A DNA stretch of 64,000 nucleotides from Rhynchonema sp. JSB1_4 (Eukaryota; Nematoda; Chromadorea; Monhysterida; Xyalidae), in the NCBI GenBank assembly GCA_030248065.1, contig JASAMV010003287.1:78258-142257 (forward strand), given 5' to 3'. Shown here piece after piece: positions 46,221 through 58,389 of this stretch. Made by a program: the position numbers and the translations under genes. The notes under the pieces were generated by a model. That model saw nothing but the letters and a program-made list of their open reading frames with translations. It did not search any database and was not told the DNA's origin. How positions within the stretch are numbered: position 1 is the first letter of the stretch; each line of letters starts with the position of its first letter.

Positions 46221-48589
46221 CTATTTGAACGCTTGGATTTCTTTGTCATTGGCACTTTCCGTGCTGCTTATTTCTTGAACAGTTGTTGGCCAAGCAATCG
46301 AGGTGCCAGAATCGTCTGGAGCACTCGAATCCATCTTGCAGCTATTTGGTTGCTTGACTTGTGACAACTCCACAGGAACTGTTCTCGGGTATTTCAAAAA
46401 AAAAACTTCGCATTGACAAAATTCGTTCAGAACGAGACCCCACAGAGCAAAGTGCGTCGTCGCAACGCCACGAAGCAGCTTTTTGTCACGAACAAAAAAA
46501 TCAATTCCAAATTTCTCGCATACGAACTTGTGTCCATGGCTTTTTTAGGAAGTCCTAAATGGCGTTCAAAGCTTTCGTCCACCACGGCATTGTGTTCTCA
46601 TTGGCTTTCGTGGCACTGCTGGCAGCAAATTGTGGCTTGCCCAGCCAGCGCCCATTTCCACGGAAGCCTTAAAGTGATATCACCAAAATAAAATCACCCA
46701 ATTTTTATTCACACCGCATAGAAATTTGGGAACGGGAATCAGAAACGCCAAGGACAGAATTTCTGTACAATGGTGTGAAAAGGTTACAATGATCAAATTA
46801 CAATTCATTGAGACAAACGTATGGTAATAACATCGGTCCCCATCAGTCACGCGCTTGTGGTGATTAGATTCACCTAAATGCAAATATATGGGAAAGTGAT
46901 ATTATGTGTGTATGTGTTGTATCAATACAAACGTTTTTTGGAACGTTCACAATCAACTAAACAATACAGCATCACGGAGCCGAGATGGCGGGTTTTTTAG
47001 GAGGGGTGGAAAGCAATTTGGTACGTTTAAACCGAAGAAGCACGAAAATGAGAATAATAAAAATAAGATTCAGCACTATTGATCGTCTCTTCGCGTATTT
47101 CGGTGATAGCATAGCAGGAAAGGTAAGGAAGTCCAATGGGGGAAATAGCAATAGCTTAGCTGAAATTGGACAATAAAATTGCACAACATAAAAACACGTG
47201 ACACAAAAAAGAACAACTCTGTGATAAGGAAAAAGCAAACAAAGCAAGACACGTGGGTGCGTGCACAGGTTGGATTGGGTTTAGTATTGGCCGAATATTT
47301 TACCTGACCAAAGGTTGGGTGAATGCAGCAAAGCACGAAGAATTTTGCAGTTTCAGCTTTCGCAAATTAGGGCACTCATTTATACCATTGGAAAATATAC
47401 ACAGAAAAAATTGTACAATACACAAAAACTACAACAACAACACGATGCGTATCACAGATCGCATAACAAAGTGCAACAAGCTCCGCAATAAGTTATGAGA
47501 GCTATTTTACAACACTTTGCAACAGAAAACTAACACGAATAAAATAAGACATGAGAACTGGTGCAAAAATATCAATCCCGTACAATGCATTTTTTGTCAA
47601 TCGACATGTTATTCAAAAACTTGCATGGTCAGTTGTTCAAAGTTACACGAAAGTTTGATTGCTGAACAAAATCGAGTGCGTCAATTTGAATCAATACAAT
47701 GAAATCTAATAGGTAGCCAAGAAATAATAGAATCACAGAAGGGAGGAATAAAAAATGAAAAATAAAAAATCTGGAAAATGAAAAACGCGTAGGTTGTCGT
47801 AAAATTAATAAATTAATAAAATGAAACAAGATGTGCATGCACAAGGTAACTTGATCAATAATGCCGTATGAATAATCTCCAAGAAATCATATTTCTGACG
47901 ATTAAAATAATAATAGTCTTGAGAAGAACATATCAGAATCTAAAATAAGCAACAGAGGTTGATTAGCAGGACGGACGCGCCATCATAGTCGACGTTGTGA
48001 AGCCGCGACGAAGCGACGCGGTCGCTTAGATTATGTGCGGCTGCGTCTAAAAACAGAACGGACATCAATCAACCAGACTGGACAACTCGGCTCAAAGGAT
48101 AAAAGTTGCACAGCAATTTATTTGGCACTGGCGTCAACTCAGATCGCCGACTTCTGTCGTCAACCAACTCCCATGTATAATTTCTCGCGTTCATCTATGG
48201 CTGCTTAAGTTAATGACGAGAGTCGACCACTTGCGTTAATGACTGTGCCATTAGTCATTTGTTTGAATCTCTGAATTCGCAAATGGAAGCAAATCGCGCT
48301 TTTATTTGGAAATGTTCCCAGCGGTCCCATGCCGTTCCCGCTCATTGAAGTAGTACCTCCGCAAAGCACCAGCAAACCAGAAACTTACTTCATCACGGAT
48401 CCTTGAAGAAAATGTTTGTGGTCAACATTATACAAATAATATTCTCCTGAGAAACGCGGCATATTATCATGAAAGGACATCTGTGTCGGCGGCGGCAAGC
48501 CATTTTTCAACAGTTCCAAGAACAACAGAAGCAAGCACTGGTAACGTGGGAGGGAGTGTGATGCGAACAAAGTGAAAAGTCTATTATCC
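46221..48589. other. 2.4 kb, no confirmed exon
   Basis: Should contain the first exon of the receptor gene and the exchanger's 3' UTR. No helix-encoding exon with splice sites was recognised. The A/T-rich middle (47000-47900) holds only short frames. Includes one copy of the GTCAAC repeat at 48165-48230. Confidence 0.4.
48165..48230 (-). repeat. Dispersed repeat (GTCGTCAACTCAAGC family), copy 3
   Basis: Read on the - strand it gives GTGGTCGACTCTCGTCATTA, then ACTTAAGCAGCCAT and ATGAACGCGAGAAATTA, a diverged match to copies at 14128 and 22538. Confidence 0.45.
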
Positions 48590-51500
48590 CTATTCTTCAT
48601 CCCCAATGGCGCCGTAATGGACAGCACCATTGCCTACCCGTTGTATCTCGACCGAGACATGGTCCAGGTCATCCATTGTTGTATCGTCTGATGGCATGCC
48701 GTCACCTGGTGCTCGCGATATTGGTTCCTGCGTAACGCATGGATACAAGACACTGATATCAAGAATACAAGAGAAAAAATGCGATAAAGGAACTAATGCG
48801 CATACCGTGTTCATCATTTGCTCGGTGGTGGTTAATAGGCGCGCAAGTGGTTGCAAACGTTGCGGTAACGTTTCCATCAATGTGGGCCGCGAGTTGGTCA
48901 GGAACGGTTTCATATAGCTGCAAATTGAGGATCACTTGCCTTGGTGAATACCGCACACTAACAAAGAAACAAGAATGATAAATACCACAAACGCACTTGG
49001 TATCAAAATTGTACCACTTCCGGGGCAATGCCGACTTATCCCACGGATTATACTGATGGTGGGGCGATCGCTCTTCAGGTTTAGGCGACGACCCGGGCGC
49101 AGTATGACTGTGTCCATGCGTTTCCAGCTGGGGCTGTAGCTCACGTTCACTTTGGATGCCATAGCTGAACACGGAATGAGAGCAACCGTTTAGTGATCGG
49201 ATAAGGTCCTCATTTATCCCTTATTTAGCAGGTCGAAATATATAAAAATCACTTCACCAGAAATTGCACACCTCAACCAACCGAATATTCAATTTCTCAA
49301 TCATCCATTTCGTGAACCCCCCATTCAACACAATGGTCACAGCGACAATGATTGATGTGGCTGTGTATATTTGTTGACGCTGATCAGTCGACGTGTTGCG
49401 CACAGCCAGCGTGTAGGCGATCGCGCCTCGTAAGCCTGTGGATAAACATTGATGTGTGATGTATTAGTGAGCAGAACATTGCTCTTGTTTGATTTGTTTT
49501 TGGACGAAACTTTGACCATTCGCACAATATGCATACAAACGCGTCCCTGCCCGTGTGTTCAGTTGTATTTCGCAACAGAACTGTGTGCGCGTGATGACAA
49601 CGAGTTCGTTTGCATTGCCCTTATCTTAGCGTAAGATCAAAAAAACACGTCATACATGTACGAAAAGACAGCGGGCAGTTTCGCTCACGTTATATAAATA
49701 GATTCAGTGTCTACAACCAATCTCAAATTGCCCGCCCCCTTGGCAACAGGATAGAAGCAGATAATGAACATGAAGCCAAGCAGTCGAGAAATCCACCGTA
49801 GTCAGACTAACCTGCGAAAACGAGCATGTGCTGATACGACCAGGAGATCTTGGGCTTGCGCTTTACGTTCAACAGTGCCGACAGCCCGTAGATGTGAAGC
49901 ATTCGCGCCAAGACGCAGAAAATCTGAGAAACAGACAATAATCATACATGTGGGCAACATGTTGGGTTGAGTGGGGGATAACAAAAATAAATAAGTGCAT
50001 CAAACAAATAAATACGTCAATCAAACTAACGATAGCCATAAACGAAAAGTACATGTTGAGCGCAATGTCGAAACCAGCTGAATGCGACGTGAACAACGAC
50101 ACGCCAATGTACGTGAAGATGAAACTCTCGGACAGGAAATTCATCGCCTCGAAAATCTGCCAGTTAACGAAGATAGACAGTGAATTTTATCATACAACAA
50201 TAAATAACATGGAAAGCAAGTGCCGTCACGAAAACACTACACTACCAACCTCTTTCGTGCGTGATTTCGACTCATCTGACAGGTTGTTGTACGTGTAGTG
50301 CGCTTGACACATGCCACAGAACAGAATTGACACTATTCCTGAAAAAGGATGAATTTTCTTTCAGATGTGCTGCGAGGTTTTGATTATAACTGACCAGTCA
50401 TTCCACACGATTCGGCGACCAAAAACGACAGATAGGACATCAACAAGAACAGCGATGTTTCCAGCAACGGATATTCGCTGATTTTCGTGAATTTCGTGAA
50501 CAACGCACAGACGCATCTGGAAACAGCTAGAGTTACTCTTTGCAACTTTAAGTGAGCAATGACATCGATAATAAGTCAAATAAAACGAACCCAATCACGG
50601 CCCCAATCGCAAACGAGCCAATGAACACGCCGAAGAAGGACCCGATCGCACCGAAAACGCTGCCAACAGTCAACGTCTCACCGACTTGACCTTCGATACC
50701 CGTCGGAATGTACTCCTCCACCGTTCTGAAACATAATATTAGATCCCTTTTGCATTTTGTCGACGTGTGTGGTTGTCACGCCTCACGCGGTGTCGTTGAA
50801 TAATGATAGGACAACTTGAACAAACTTTTGGGCTGTTTTCAAGTTTTGCAATTGCTTCGAGATTGTCAGAACAAGGATCCGAAATACCGGCACCTGTTCT
50901 GCCCGGCGGTCATTTATGCGCCGCGTAAAACATTTGTGGGTCGGCTACATAACCTTATTCATCGACAATAGTCGGTGCCACAATGAATATTTCTATTTCA
51001 AAGTCGCAAGTCACCAACTTTGACAGCACAATAGCGACAGCATCGTTGAGCACACTTTCGCCAAACACGATCGCGTACAAATCCATCTCGACGCCGAGAT
51101 CAGAGAATATGGCCAACACGGTCACTGAACATAGTTGGGATCGGATTGAGGGGTACTACACCCAAAGCTAAGTGGCTAGCTGGCGCTACCAAATTCCATA
51201 CCCCTCCAACACTACACTGCCTGCTCGGCCCAAAAACGACTCGGACCCAAGCCGCCTACTGGCCAGCTTGAGCTGCCCAAAAACGGCAAAAATCTTTTTT
51301 CGGCGTATTGTTGGCAGAATTTTTTCCAATACGCCAAATATGCCTAGAAGCTCTTCCGAAGTGCCTACATCACTGCTTTCAATCAATGTTTTTTATGCAA
51401 AAAATGATATATGAAGCTCTAACCAGGATCGGTGGCGGATATCAATGCTCCGAAGAACAGCAACTCCGACGAGGAAAAGAAGCCCGGCTTGAACAACCAG

Positions 51501-53599
51501 CACATGAGATACAGACCATACCTAAAGTGAAAAATTTATGAGAGATTAACTTGCATTTATTAGCCAGAACGTAAGTGTGGACAAATAACAGCAACCAACC
51601 CAACAACGAAACATGATATTGTTGTTCCGATAAAGGCAAACGTCATTATCGAGCCAATGTTCCGAAAGAATTGCTTCTTTTTCATTCCATAACCAGCGTG
51701 AAATATGATCGGAGGCAACAGCAGATTGTAGAACAACTCCGGCTGGAAAGTAGCCTGAAACATTAATCAACTGTCAACTCGGAACCGTTTATGATGGGTA
51801 TTCATAGTTGGGCCTAAGATTTTGAAATAAACTCAGAGAACATCCACAAATCTGGAATTCTTTTTTAACAGGGTAATCAAACTTAGAACCCCAAGAATGA
51901 AATTTAGGACCTCGGCGGAACTTATTCAACGGCTCGAATATTTCTTACCGCGTGCCCCGCTCTCGTTTTCATGGTTGTTGATTTGTTAGTCTACACACGT
52001 AGAGACGTAACAATTGGTAACACAAACACATAAATTATAGTGCGATATACTGTACAACTTGAGACAACTTCTGAAAGTATATTGAATTTTTCGGCTTCGG
52101 TCCAATCGTGCATGACACTTCAATTTCGAAAAACATTCAAGGCGTTTCTTGTCTTTTCGTCACAACTTACCTGTTGTTCAATAAACGACTGTTGTGTCCC
52201 CTTGTTTGTTCCGTCCACGCGCTCCTGAAAAAGGCCGTCAAAAATCAAAGTTGGTGACAGACAAAGAAACCAGAACAAAACAAAATACAAACAGCGAATT
52301 CAATTCAACGTCAAGCAACGCCAACCCCGTGCATCTCCTGCAACTGATACGGATAAGAATAGTTGCCGAGCGTGAGTCTGACGTGAAGCGGGAATCCTTC
52401 TTTGGCCATGTCACTCATATTCACCGGCCGGACATTCAACGGATAATGGGTGGACTTGAGTTGGCCGGACATGTACAGAATGAAACCAACGATCGCGCCT
52501 GAAACAAATGAAGTTGAAACCTCTCTGGTTCTGGGCCGTGCATGTGCATGGCAGACCTGACATGGAAGTAGTCTAGTCGCAGTCGAGGCGCAGAGGCAGA
52601 ACAGATATCAGGGAGCATCATGGATTTTTTTAACCAAATTTAGTAGCTTTTTAGCTACTAAATTTCTTGAAAAGCTGGTAAATTTTCAAATTTTATAGCC
52701 TAAAAGCTACTAAATTTTGAATTTTAGCCAAAACTGCAAGTAAATTGGGTTTTCAGCGGCAAAAAAGCTACAAATTTTTGATTTTACTAGCTTCTTGCTA
52801 CTAGCCCATTTTGAAAAAATAAACCCTGGCGAGCATGGTGGCTGTTATGGAAGAAAAGGGCACAATTTCAGAATAGAAAATCGCATTAAAGCATCATTGT
52901 CAAGGGGGTACATTTTATTTCAAACTAATTTGAAAAATAGAACGGTCCCCTTCAATTTTGTGGGTGACACATGCGATGCGGTGCGCAACGCGACAGGAGG
53001 GTCGAAACAACTGCTTTTTTCCAGATGCCAGCAATTTTCGAAAATAAATCACCCGGAAAAATTACCTGAAATTTATTTTTCCGGGAAAATGTTTTTGGTC
53101 TGAAAATGGCGAAAAATTTCTTGAGGGTTCAAACCTATGTTATAAAATCGCCTTAAAAAGGCTAAATAAACAGCATAAAGCGACTCTGTTTCGTGCCTGA
53201 AACACGCAGACGCGGATTAACAAACCAAAATCGAAGCAAAAGTTGCTCAAAAATGGGTGTTTTGGACATTGAAATTCCTCAAATTGTGCCGGTAATTTAT
53301 GTGAACTATTTTTTTTTCAGAAAAAAATGTTTTTTGAGAATATAAATTACCGTAATTTTAGTCGGTACAGGTGAGTGAATAGGTATATGGATATGGATGA
53401 TGGACCAACCGTAAATGAGTGTGACGCCACTTTCATGCACGAATTTGAAGTGTCGATGCTTGAACAGCCAGGCGGTGAGCACGGTGAGGATCAGCAACAA
53501 ACAGAACAGCATCAAGCTGACCGAGTCGACCTCGTGCAGACGCAGGGCATTTTGTTCCGCTTGCTTTTCCACCGCTTCTTGTTTCTTAATCTCATCCAT
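48590..53599 (-). CDS. Na+/H+ (K+/H+) exchanger, organellar NHE6/7/9 type
   Basis: Electroneutral cation/proton antiporter; NHE6/7/9 homologues act in endosomes and Golgi, and the C. elegans counterpart is NHX-5 (family knowledge). Fifteen exons, all phases matching: 53599-53410, 52498-52326, 52224-52171, 51754-51600, 51521-51424, 51124-51019, 50725-50591, 50516-50395, 50338-50250, 50156-50031, 49923-49812, 49435-49282, 49164-48997, 48917-48806, 48727-48590 (TAG); 643 residues, the usual size. TM1 is [22 protein letters not shown]-loop [35 protein letters not shown] (the amiloride-binding LPPIIF type); [14 protein letters not shown] and [14 protein letters not shown] (ion-translocation core with the paired NDA motif); [33 protein letters not shown]. 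The cytosolic tail has [20 protein letters not shown], diagnostic of NHE6/7/9, and an acidic end (GAIGDEE). ATG follows an acceptor (TTCAG, 53633) by 28 nt, which would suit trans-splicing or a 5' UTR exon. Confidence 0.94.
52626..53370. other. Exchanger intron 1 with AGCTACTAAATTT-type repeats
   Basis: The first intron (53409-52499) contains several degenerate TAGCTACTAAATTT/AAAAGCTACTAAATTTT strings around 52626-52800 and AT-rich filler. No exon. Confidence 0.45.
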
Positions 53600-53726
53600 G
53601 GTGCGTTCAGTTGCTTCTCTGAGTCTGAACAATCAATCGACGGCCGAGATAAAATTCGCAACCGAATCCAACTGACGCGAAACTATATCCTAATTATGTT
53701 GACACAGGGCCTGGTTTCAGGCTTTA

Positions 53727-54104
53727 CCGTATTGTCGGAAATAGAACCCGGGGGCCTATTTTTCCCCGGGGTCACTTGGGTGGTGGGATTCAATTTATGG
53801 GGGGTTCTATTTTTCATTTGCCCCCCCCCGCCTGGTGAAAAAAATCACTTTCAGTTTCAATACCTCCAAAAAATGGCCTGTTTAGAGTGTTTTCCACCTT
53901 TAACAGGGTCAATTATGCTTTATTCTGTATCTGTATTTATGCTTTATCCGTATTCTGATGCATACGCAAGTTTGAACAACGTTTGACACAACAACATAGC
54001 CTTACCAGTTGCCATACCACTAATCTGTCTGTGGTACGGTGAACGCTGGGGATGGGGTTCTGTTGATGGGGGTCAACTAATGGGGCGTTCGGGTTCTATT
54101 TTTG
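53727..54104. mobile_element. Family B MITE, upstream copy (right end decayed)
   Basis: Starts CCGTATTGTCGGAAATAGAA after TA and matches the intact copy 59909-60333 through TCAATTTATGGGGG, the core TTTGAACAACGTTTGACACAA and CATACCACTAATCTGT. The right end is lost or diverged near GGGTTCTATTTTTGAAA. No ORF. Confidence 0.65.
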
Positions 54105-54735
54105 AAAGAAGAAGAATGTCTGCTGTCGCGCGGCAAGAATCAGGATATGGTTCTCGATATCATGCTGATTGCATATAAAACACCTATACAAGATTGTTTA
54201 CTCCCCAAAGTAAAAAGATATCAGTGATTACGCACAGGAACAAAATGCGACTGAAAACATCACCGAAACAGAAGAAAAGCTTATTTGCCAAACAAATAAA
54301 CAGGATTTAGAAAGAGGCACTGCATTCCATTTGAAAGGTGAATTAAAAAGCGATACGCCATCAGGGAACCATATTGCGGCCAACGCATAATCCTTTTACT
54401 CACTCTTTATGCCGTTGCCGTTACCAGTACGAATCGAACCTGTGACAGCTTGCCGTCGTCGCCACATCGCGCTATTGGCCGCAATATGGTTCCCTGGACC
54501 TGTACCCAGCACTGCCTGGACCTGGATGGCGTATCGCTTTTCAATTCACCTTTCAAATGGAATGCAATGCGTCTTTCTAAATCCTGTTCATTTTTTGGCA
54601 AATTAGCTTTTCTTCTGTTTCGGTGATGTTTTTTTCAGAAAAAAAACCGTTTTTTTCCGCCTGCCAGTATAGGCCCGGCCCGGACCGAGCCCCCAAATCT
54701 CCGGCCCGGCCCGAATTTTTGGCCACGATTTGAAC
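54105..54735. other. Unassigned 0.6 kb before the nested stack
   Basis: Includes an imperfect inverted repeat: GCCAAACAAATAAACAGGAT ... CATTTGAAAGGTGAATTAAA AGCGATACGCCATC (54284-54362) recurs inverted at 54520-54606. Also part of a GGCCCGGCCC-rich element (54670-54735). No gene. Confidence 0.45.
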
Positions 54736-54783
54736 TAGGCATGGGGGCAATACCCAATACCCAATACCTGGGTACCCGCCAAT

Positions 54784-55193
54784 CAGTGTAGTGGCAGGCA
54801 AATGGTTGCAAGGTACCCTTGGGGGGATGCACCCAGATGGTTGCAAGGTACCCCCTACCCAGCCTCCGGGAGGTTGCAAGGTACCCCTGAGGTCCGAAAA
54901 AAGGGTGTTTTTTGAATGCATTATACTGCAAATTTGGCCGAAAAAATGGTACTTTTTTGCATTTTGGCCGAAAATTTGCCTCAAATACCTATTATATGGA
55001 GGTTTGCGCGCGCGATTTTTGGGGTTTTGAGGTCGAAAAACACCCATTTTTACCTATAAAAACCATAAATTGATGGTTGCAAGGTACCCTCCGGGGTGAT
55101 TGCAAGGTACCTACCCTTCCCCCCAAGGGCTGGTTGCAAGGTACCTACTCCTTAGGGGGGAATCCCCCCCCATCACCCCCAGCCACTACACTG
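54784..55193. mobile_element. hAT-like MITE (GGTTGCAAGGTACC motif family)
   Basis: Ends CAGTGTAGTGGCAGG / AGCCACTACACTG. Perfect 8-bp duplication CCGCCAAT (54776-54783 and 55194-55201). Carries seven or so copies of GGTTGCAAGGTACC and a central GCGCGCGC string (about 55008-55015). 410 bp, non-coding. Confidence 0.85.
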
Positions 55194-55342
55194 CCGCCAA
55201 TACCCAATACCAGGTATTGGGTGCCGGTATTGGGTATTGGGTGTGGGCCTGGTATTGGGTATTGGATTGGGTCTTTTCCAGGTATTGGGTGCCACCCAAT
55301 GCCCCTGTTTTGCCCTATTTTTCTCCTCCAGAGCCCTGAAAT

Positions 55343-55740
55343 CATAGTAGTGGCTGGGGGGGGGTTGGGGGGTTACCCCCCTCTCAGTACTTACCTACCA
55401 CAAAACCCGAGGGGGGGTTGAGTACTTACCTCTCACAACTCCAAATCATACCTCTCACAAGCAATTTTATACCCTTTTAAAGCAAAAATCGGTGTTTTTC
55501 GACCTTATTTCCCCAAAAATCGCGCGCTCCGCGCGCAAACCCACCCATAATACCTATTTTTAAGCGATTTTCGGCGAAAATTTTGAAAAAGTACTATTTT
55601 TACCTCAATTTTTGGCCAAAATTGTATCACAAAAACGGTGTTTTTTCGCCTTTTTAGGTGACCAAAATCATACCTCTCACGCTTCCGGTCCCAACCCCGC
55701 ATCATACTTACCTCCCACAGATGGGCCTGCCACTACACTG
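55343..55740. mobile_element. hAT-like MITE (CATACCTCTCAC motif family), copy 1
   Basis: Ends CATAGTAGTGGCTGG / GCCTGCCACTACACTG. Perfect duplication CCTGAAAT (55335-55342, 55741-55748). Internal motif ACTTACCTCTCACAA / CATACCTCTCAC; central palindrome CGCGCGCTCCGCGCGC (55519-55535). Nearly identical to 57448-57848. Confidence 0.85.
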
Positions 55741-56080
55741 CCTGAAATGGTGAAAAATTTTCAAATTTTTAGCCTTTGAAATCGCTATTTTTAGCTAATG
55801 TTAAGAAGAATGAGAAATTCAGTCATATTTTACTTAGTATTCGATCAAAAACCCAAAACAGGCCCATTTTTTTTAAAAAAAAGTTTGGAATTTTTGGGTA
55901 TTGGGTCGGTATTGGGTCTCCTCAACCTGAGTATTGGGTATTGGGTTGGGACCCATTTGAGGTATTGGGTATTTGGGCCCTGGTATTGGGTATTGGGTAT
56001 TGGCTTGGGTCAAAAAATCGGTATTGCCCCCATGCCTAATTTTAACCCAGTTTTTGTCATAGTTTTGCGATTCTTTGAAC

Positions 56081-56514
56081 CAGTGGTGTCGTTGGGGGGG
56101 GAAGGGGGGGGGTTACCCCCCCCTAGTATCCGGTATCCGGTATCTTGATTTTTTCACCCAGGGGTATCCGGTATCCTGACTTTTTGTCCAGGGGTATCCT
56201 GCCCTAAAATTTTTCCGAAAACCGTAAAAATCGCCCATTTTTACCTCCAAAATGCTCAAAATCGCTTGCTGGCGCAAGCATAGCCCCCCAAATGACCATT
56301 TTTTGCGCTTTCAACACCGATTTTGCTCAATTTTCCTCTAAAAAAACTGACCTTTTTTGAACAACCCCCCCTGGGTATCCGAGATTTTTTATTTTATGGA
56401 GCAACCCCCCCCCCCTGGTATCCGAGATTTTTCATTTTGGGTATCCGGTATCCGAAAATTTTGGATTTTGGGTATCCGGTATCCTGACTTTTTGATTTCC
56501 CAACGACACCACTG
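56081..56514. mobile_element. hAT-like MITE (GGTATCCGGTATCC motif family)
   Basis: Ends CAGTGGTGTCGTTGGG / CCCAACGACACCACTG. Perfect duplication CTTTGAAC (56073-56080, 56515-56522). Tandem motif GGTATCCGGTATCC; central imperfect palindrome CTTGCTGGCGCAAGC (about 56264-56278). 434 bp, non-coding. Confidence 0.87.
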
Positions 56515-56963
56515 CTTTGAACCATTTTTTTTGGTTGAAAATTCATTTTTTTCCATGAACAAGTTGTCAGATGGAAAAATACTGATCTGCATCTGTCTGA
56601 TCACTTAGTACTTGCCGACTCCGTCAGAAATTTTTGTATTTTTGACAAAAAATCCCTACTTTTTCAGCAAAATACGTCACTCAGAAGCTTCGTTCGGGCC
56701 GGGCTGGCCCGACCCTCCAAATCTCCGGCCCGGCCCGAGCCAAAAGCCCAAAATCGCGGCCCGGCCCAGGGGTCAGTGAAAAAATACAGCCCCCCCCTTG
56801 TACCGTAAAAACAGCCCCCCCAAAAAGGGGTCAGTGAATTAATAGAGCCCCCCCCCTAAGTAACATCCCCTATACAGTAGTGTATTAAGGCCTGATGGTG
56901 GTGCACAGGTACATTTATGCACGTTTATTGTTCGTTCAGAGCAGTGTTGGAGGTACTCTGGAG

Positions 56964-57353
56964 CAGTGTAGTTCCTGGTCCGGAGGGGGAGATAGCGGAC
57001 CCTCCGTTTTTTTCGGAGGGGGAGATAGTGTACCCCCGAGGGGGGGGAAGGGGGGGGGAAGAGCCAAATTCAGGAAAAAGTCACTTTTTGAGGTAGAAAA
57101 TTTGACCTATTTTTGCCCCTTTTTGGAAAAAATTCTTCATAAAAAGGGTATTTTGGCGACTTTTGAGAACATTGACCTGAAAATCACACATTTTTGGCCT
57201 AAAAATGCCCATTTTAGGCCTAAAAATGCCTATTTTAGGCAAAAATTGGGGGAGATAGTGTACCCGGAGGGGGAGATAGGGGATAGTGTACCACCTGAGG
57301 GGGAGATAGCGTACCCGAGGGGGGGGACCCCCCTCCCCCCAGGAACTACACTG
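56964..57353. mobile_element. hAT-like MITE (GGGGGAGATAGTGTACCC family)
   Basis: Ends CAGTGTAGTTCCTGG / CCAGGAACTACACTG. Perfect duplication CTCTGGAG (56956-56963, 57354-57361). Tandem motif GGGGGAGATAGTGTACCC. 390 bp inserted inside the 56942-58196 element. Confidence 0.87.
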
Positions 57354-57447
57354 CTCTGGAGGGGGGGATACCTACTGTACCGCACTCGGAGAGGGGGGAT
57401 ACCTACTGTACCAGAGCCGATGGCCTGGGGGGTTATGTACCTAGGGG

Positions 57448-57848
57448 CATAGTAGTGGCTTGGGGGGGGGGGTTGGGGGGTTACCCCCCTCTCAGTACTT
57501 ACCTACCACAAAACCCGAGGGGGGGTTGAGTACTTACCTCTCACAACTCCAAATCATACCTCTCACAAGCAATTTTATACCTTTTTAAGGCAAAAATCGG
57601 TGTTTTTCGACCTTATTTTCGCAAAAATCGCGCGCTCCGCGCGCAAACCCACCCATAATACCTATTTTTAGGCGATTTTCGGCGAAAATTTTGAAAAAGT
57701 ACTATTTTTACCTCAATTTTTGGCCAAAATTGTATCACAAAAACGGTGTTTTTTCGCCTTTTTGGGTGACCAAAATCATACCTCTCACGCTTCCGGTCCC
57801 AACCCCGCATCATACTTACCTCCCACACATGGGCCTGCCACTACACTG
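57448..57848. mobile_element. hAT-like MITE (CATACCTCTCAC motif family), copy 2
   Basis: Ends CATAGTAGTGGCTTGG / GCCTGCCACTACACTG; duplication CCTAGGGG (57440-57447, 57849-57856). Almost identical to 55343-55740 throughout, including the CGCGCGCTCCGCGCGC palindrome. Confidence 0.87.
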
Positions 57849-58389
57849 CCTAGGGGGGTTTGGGGGGGGGTTAGGTTTTGGGGTGAAAATTTTTTATGTG
57901 TTTATTATGTGTGGAATCGTGTGAAAACGTAGTATTTGCGCGCGTAGCGCGCGAATTTGGGGTAATTTGAGGTAAAAACCACTGATTTTACACTAATTTT
58001 GGCCATTTTGGTCAAAAATTGGCACTTTTGGGGCAAAATCGGGGGGATACCTACTGTACCGGGGTGAAAATCGGGGGAGATACCTACTGTACCATGCCAA
58101 ACATCGGGGGGATACCTACTGTACCAGGCGAGGGGGGATACCTACTGTACTGGGGGGCTACCCCCCCCCCCCCAACCCCCCCCACCTCCAACACTGGTCC
58201 AGAGCACATATATGCCTCTAATTGACGAATAGACACGAATAAATGCGATTACAAGCGAAAAAACATCCTTTCAATCAGTGTAGTACTTGGTCAGGGTGTT
58301 GACGATAGATAGATTGGGACCCGAAATGTGTTGACGATAGATAGATGACCCAAGTCCGAAATCTGGGGGGGGGGGGTCGACCCAAGCTT

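Larger units (their letters stand above)
54736..56038. mobile_element. hAT-like MITE, TAGGCATGGGGGCAATACC family (host of two further insertions)
   Basis: Inverted ends TAGGCATGGGGGCAATACC / GGTATTGCCCCCATGCCTA. Flanking 8-bp duplication ATTTGAAC (left, 54728-54735) and ATTTTAAC (right, 56039-56046; one mismatch). Internal tandem motif is GGTATTGGGTATTGGGT. Interrupted by 54784-55193 and 55343-55740. Confidence 0.8.
56942..58196. mobile_element. hAT-like MITE (GGGGGATACCTACTGTACC family), host of two more
   Basis: Ends CAGTGTTGGAGGTA / CACCTCCAACACTG. 8-bp duplication GTTCAGAG (56934-56941) and GTCCAGAG (58197-58204). The unoccupied sequence TTCGTTCAGAGCACATAATA is present near 36955-36974. 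Tandem motif GGGGATACCTACTGTACC; central palindrome GCGCGCGTAGCGCGCG (about 57939-57953). Confidence 0.87.

Noticed and set aside
40691..53599. A single sperm-type SLC9C gene (exchanger plus voltage sensor plus cyclic-nucleotide-binding domain)
   Set aside because: The exchanger has its own stop at 48590 and an NHE6/7/9-type tail. A complete 7TM receptor 3' end lies between it and the CNG channel, and the channel has its own pore and C-linker. They are separate genes.
54577..57452. Frames rich in Pro/Gly/Tyr within the nested repeats
   Set aside because: They arise from the MITE tandem motifs (GGTATTGGGT, GGTACC, GGGGAGATAG) and change frame at element borders.
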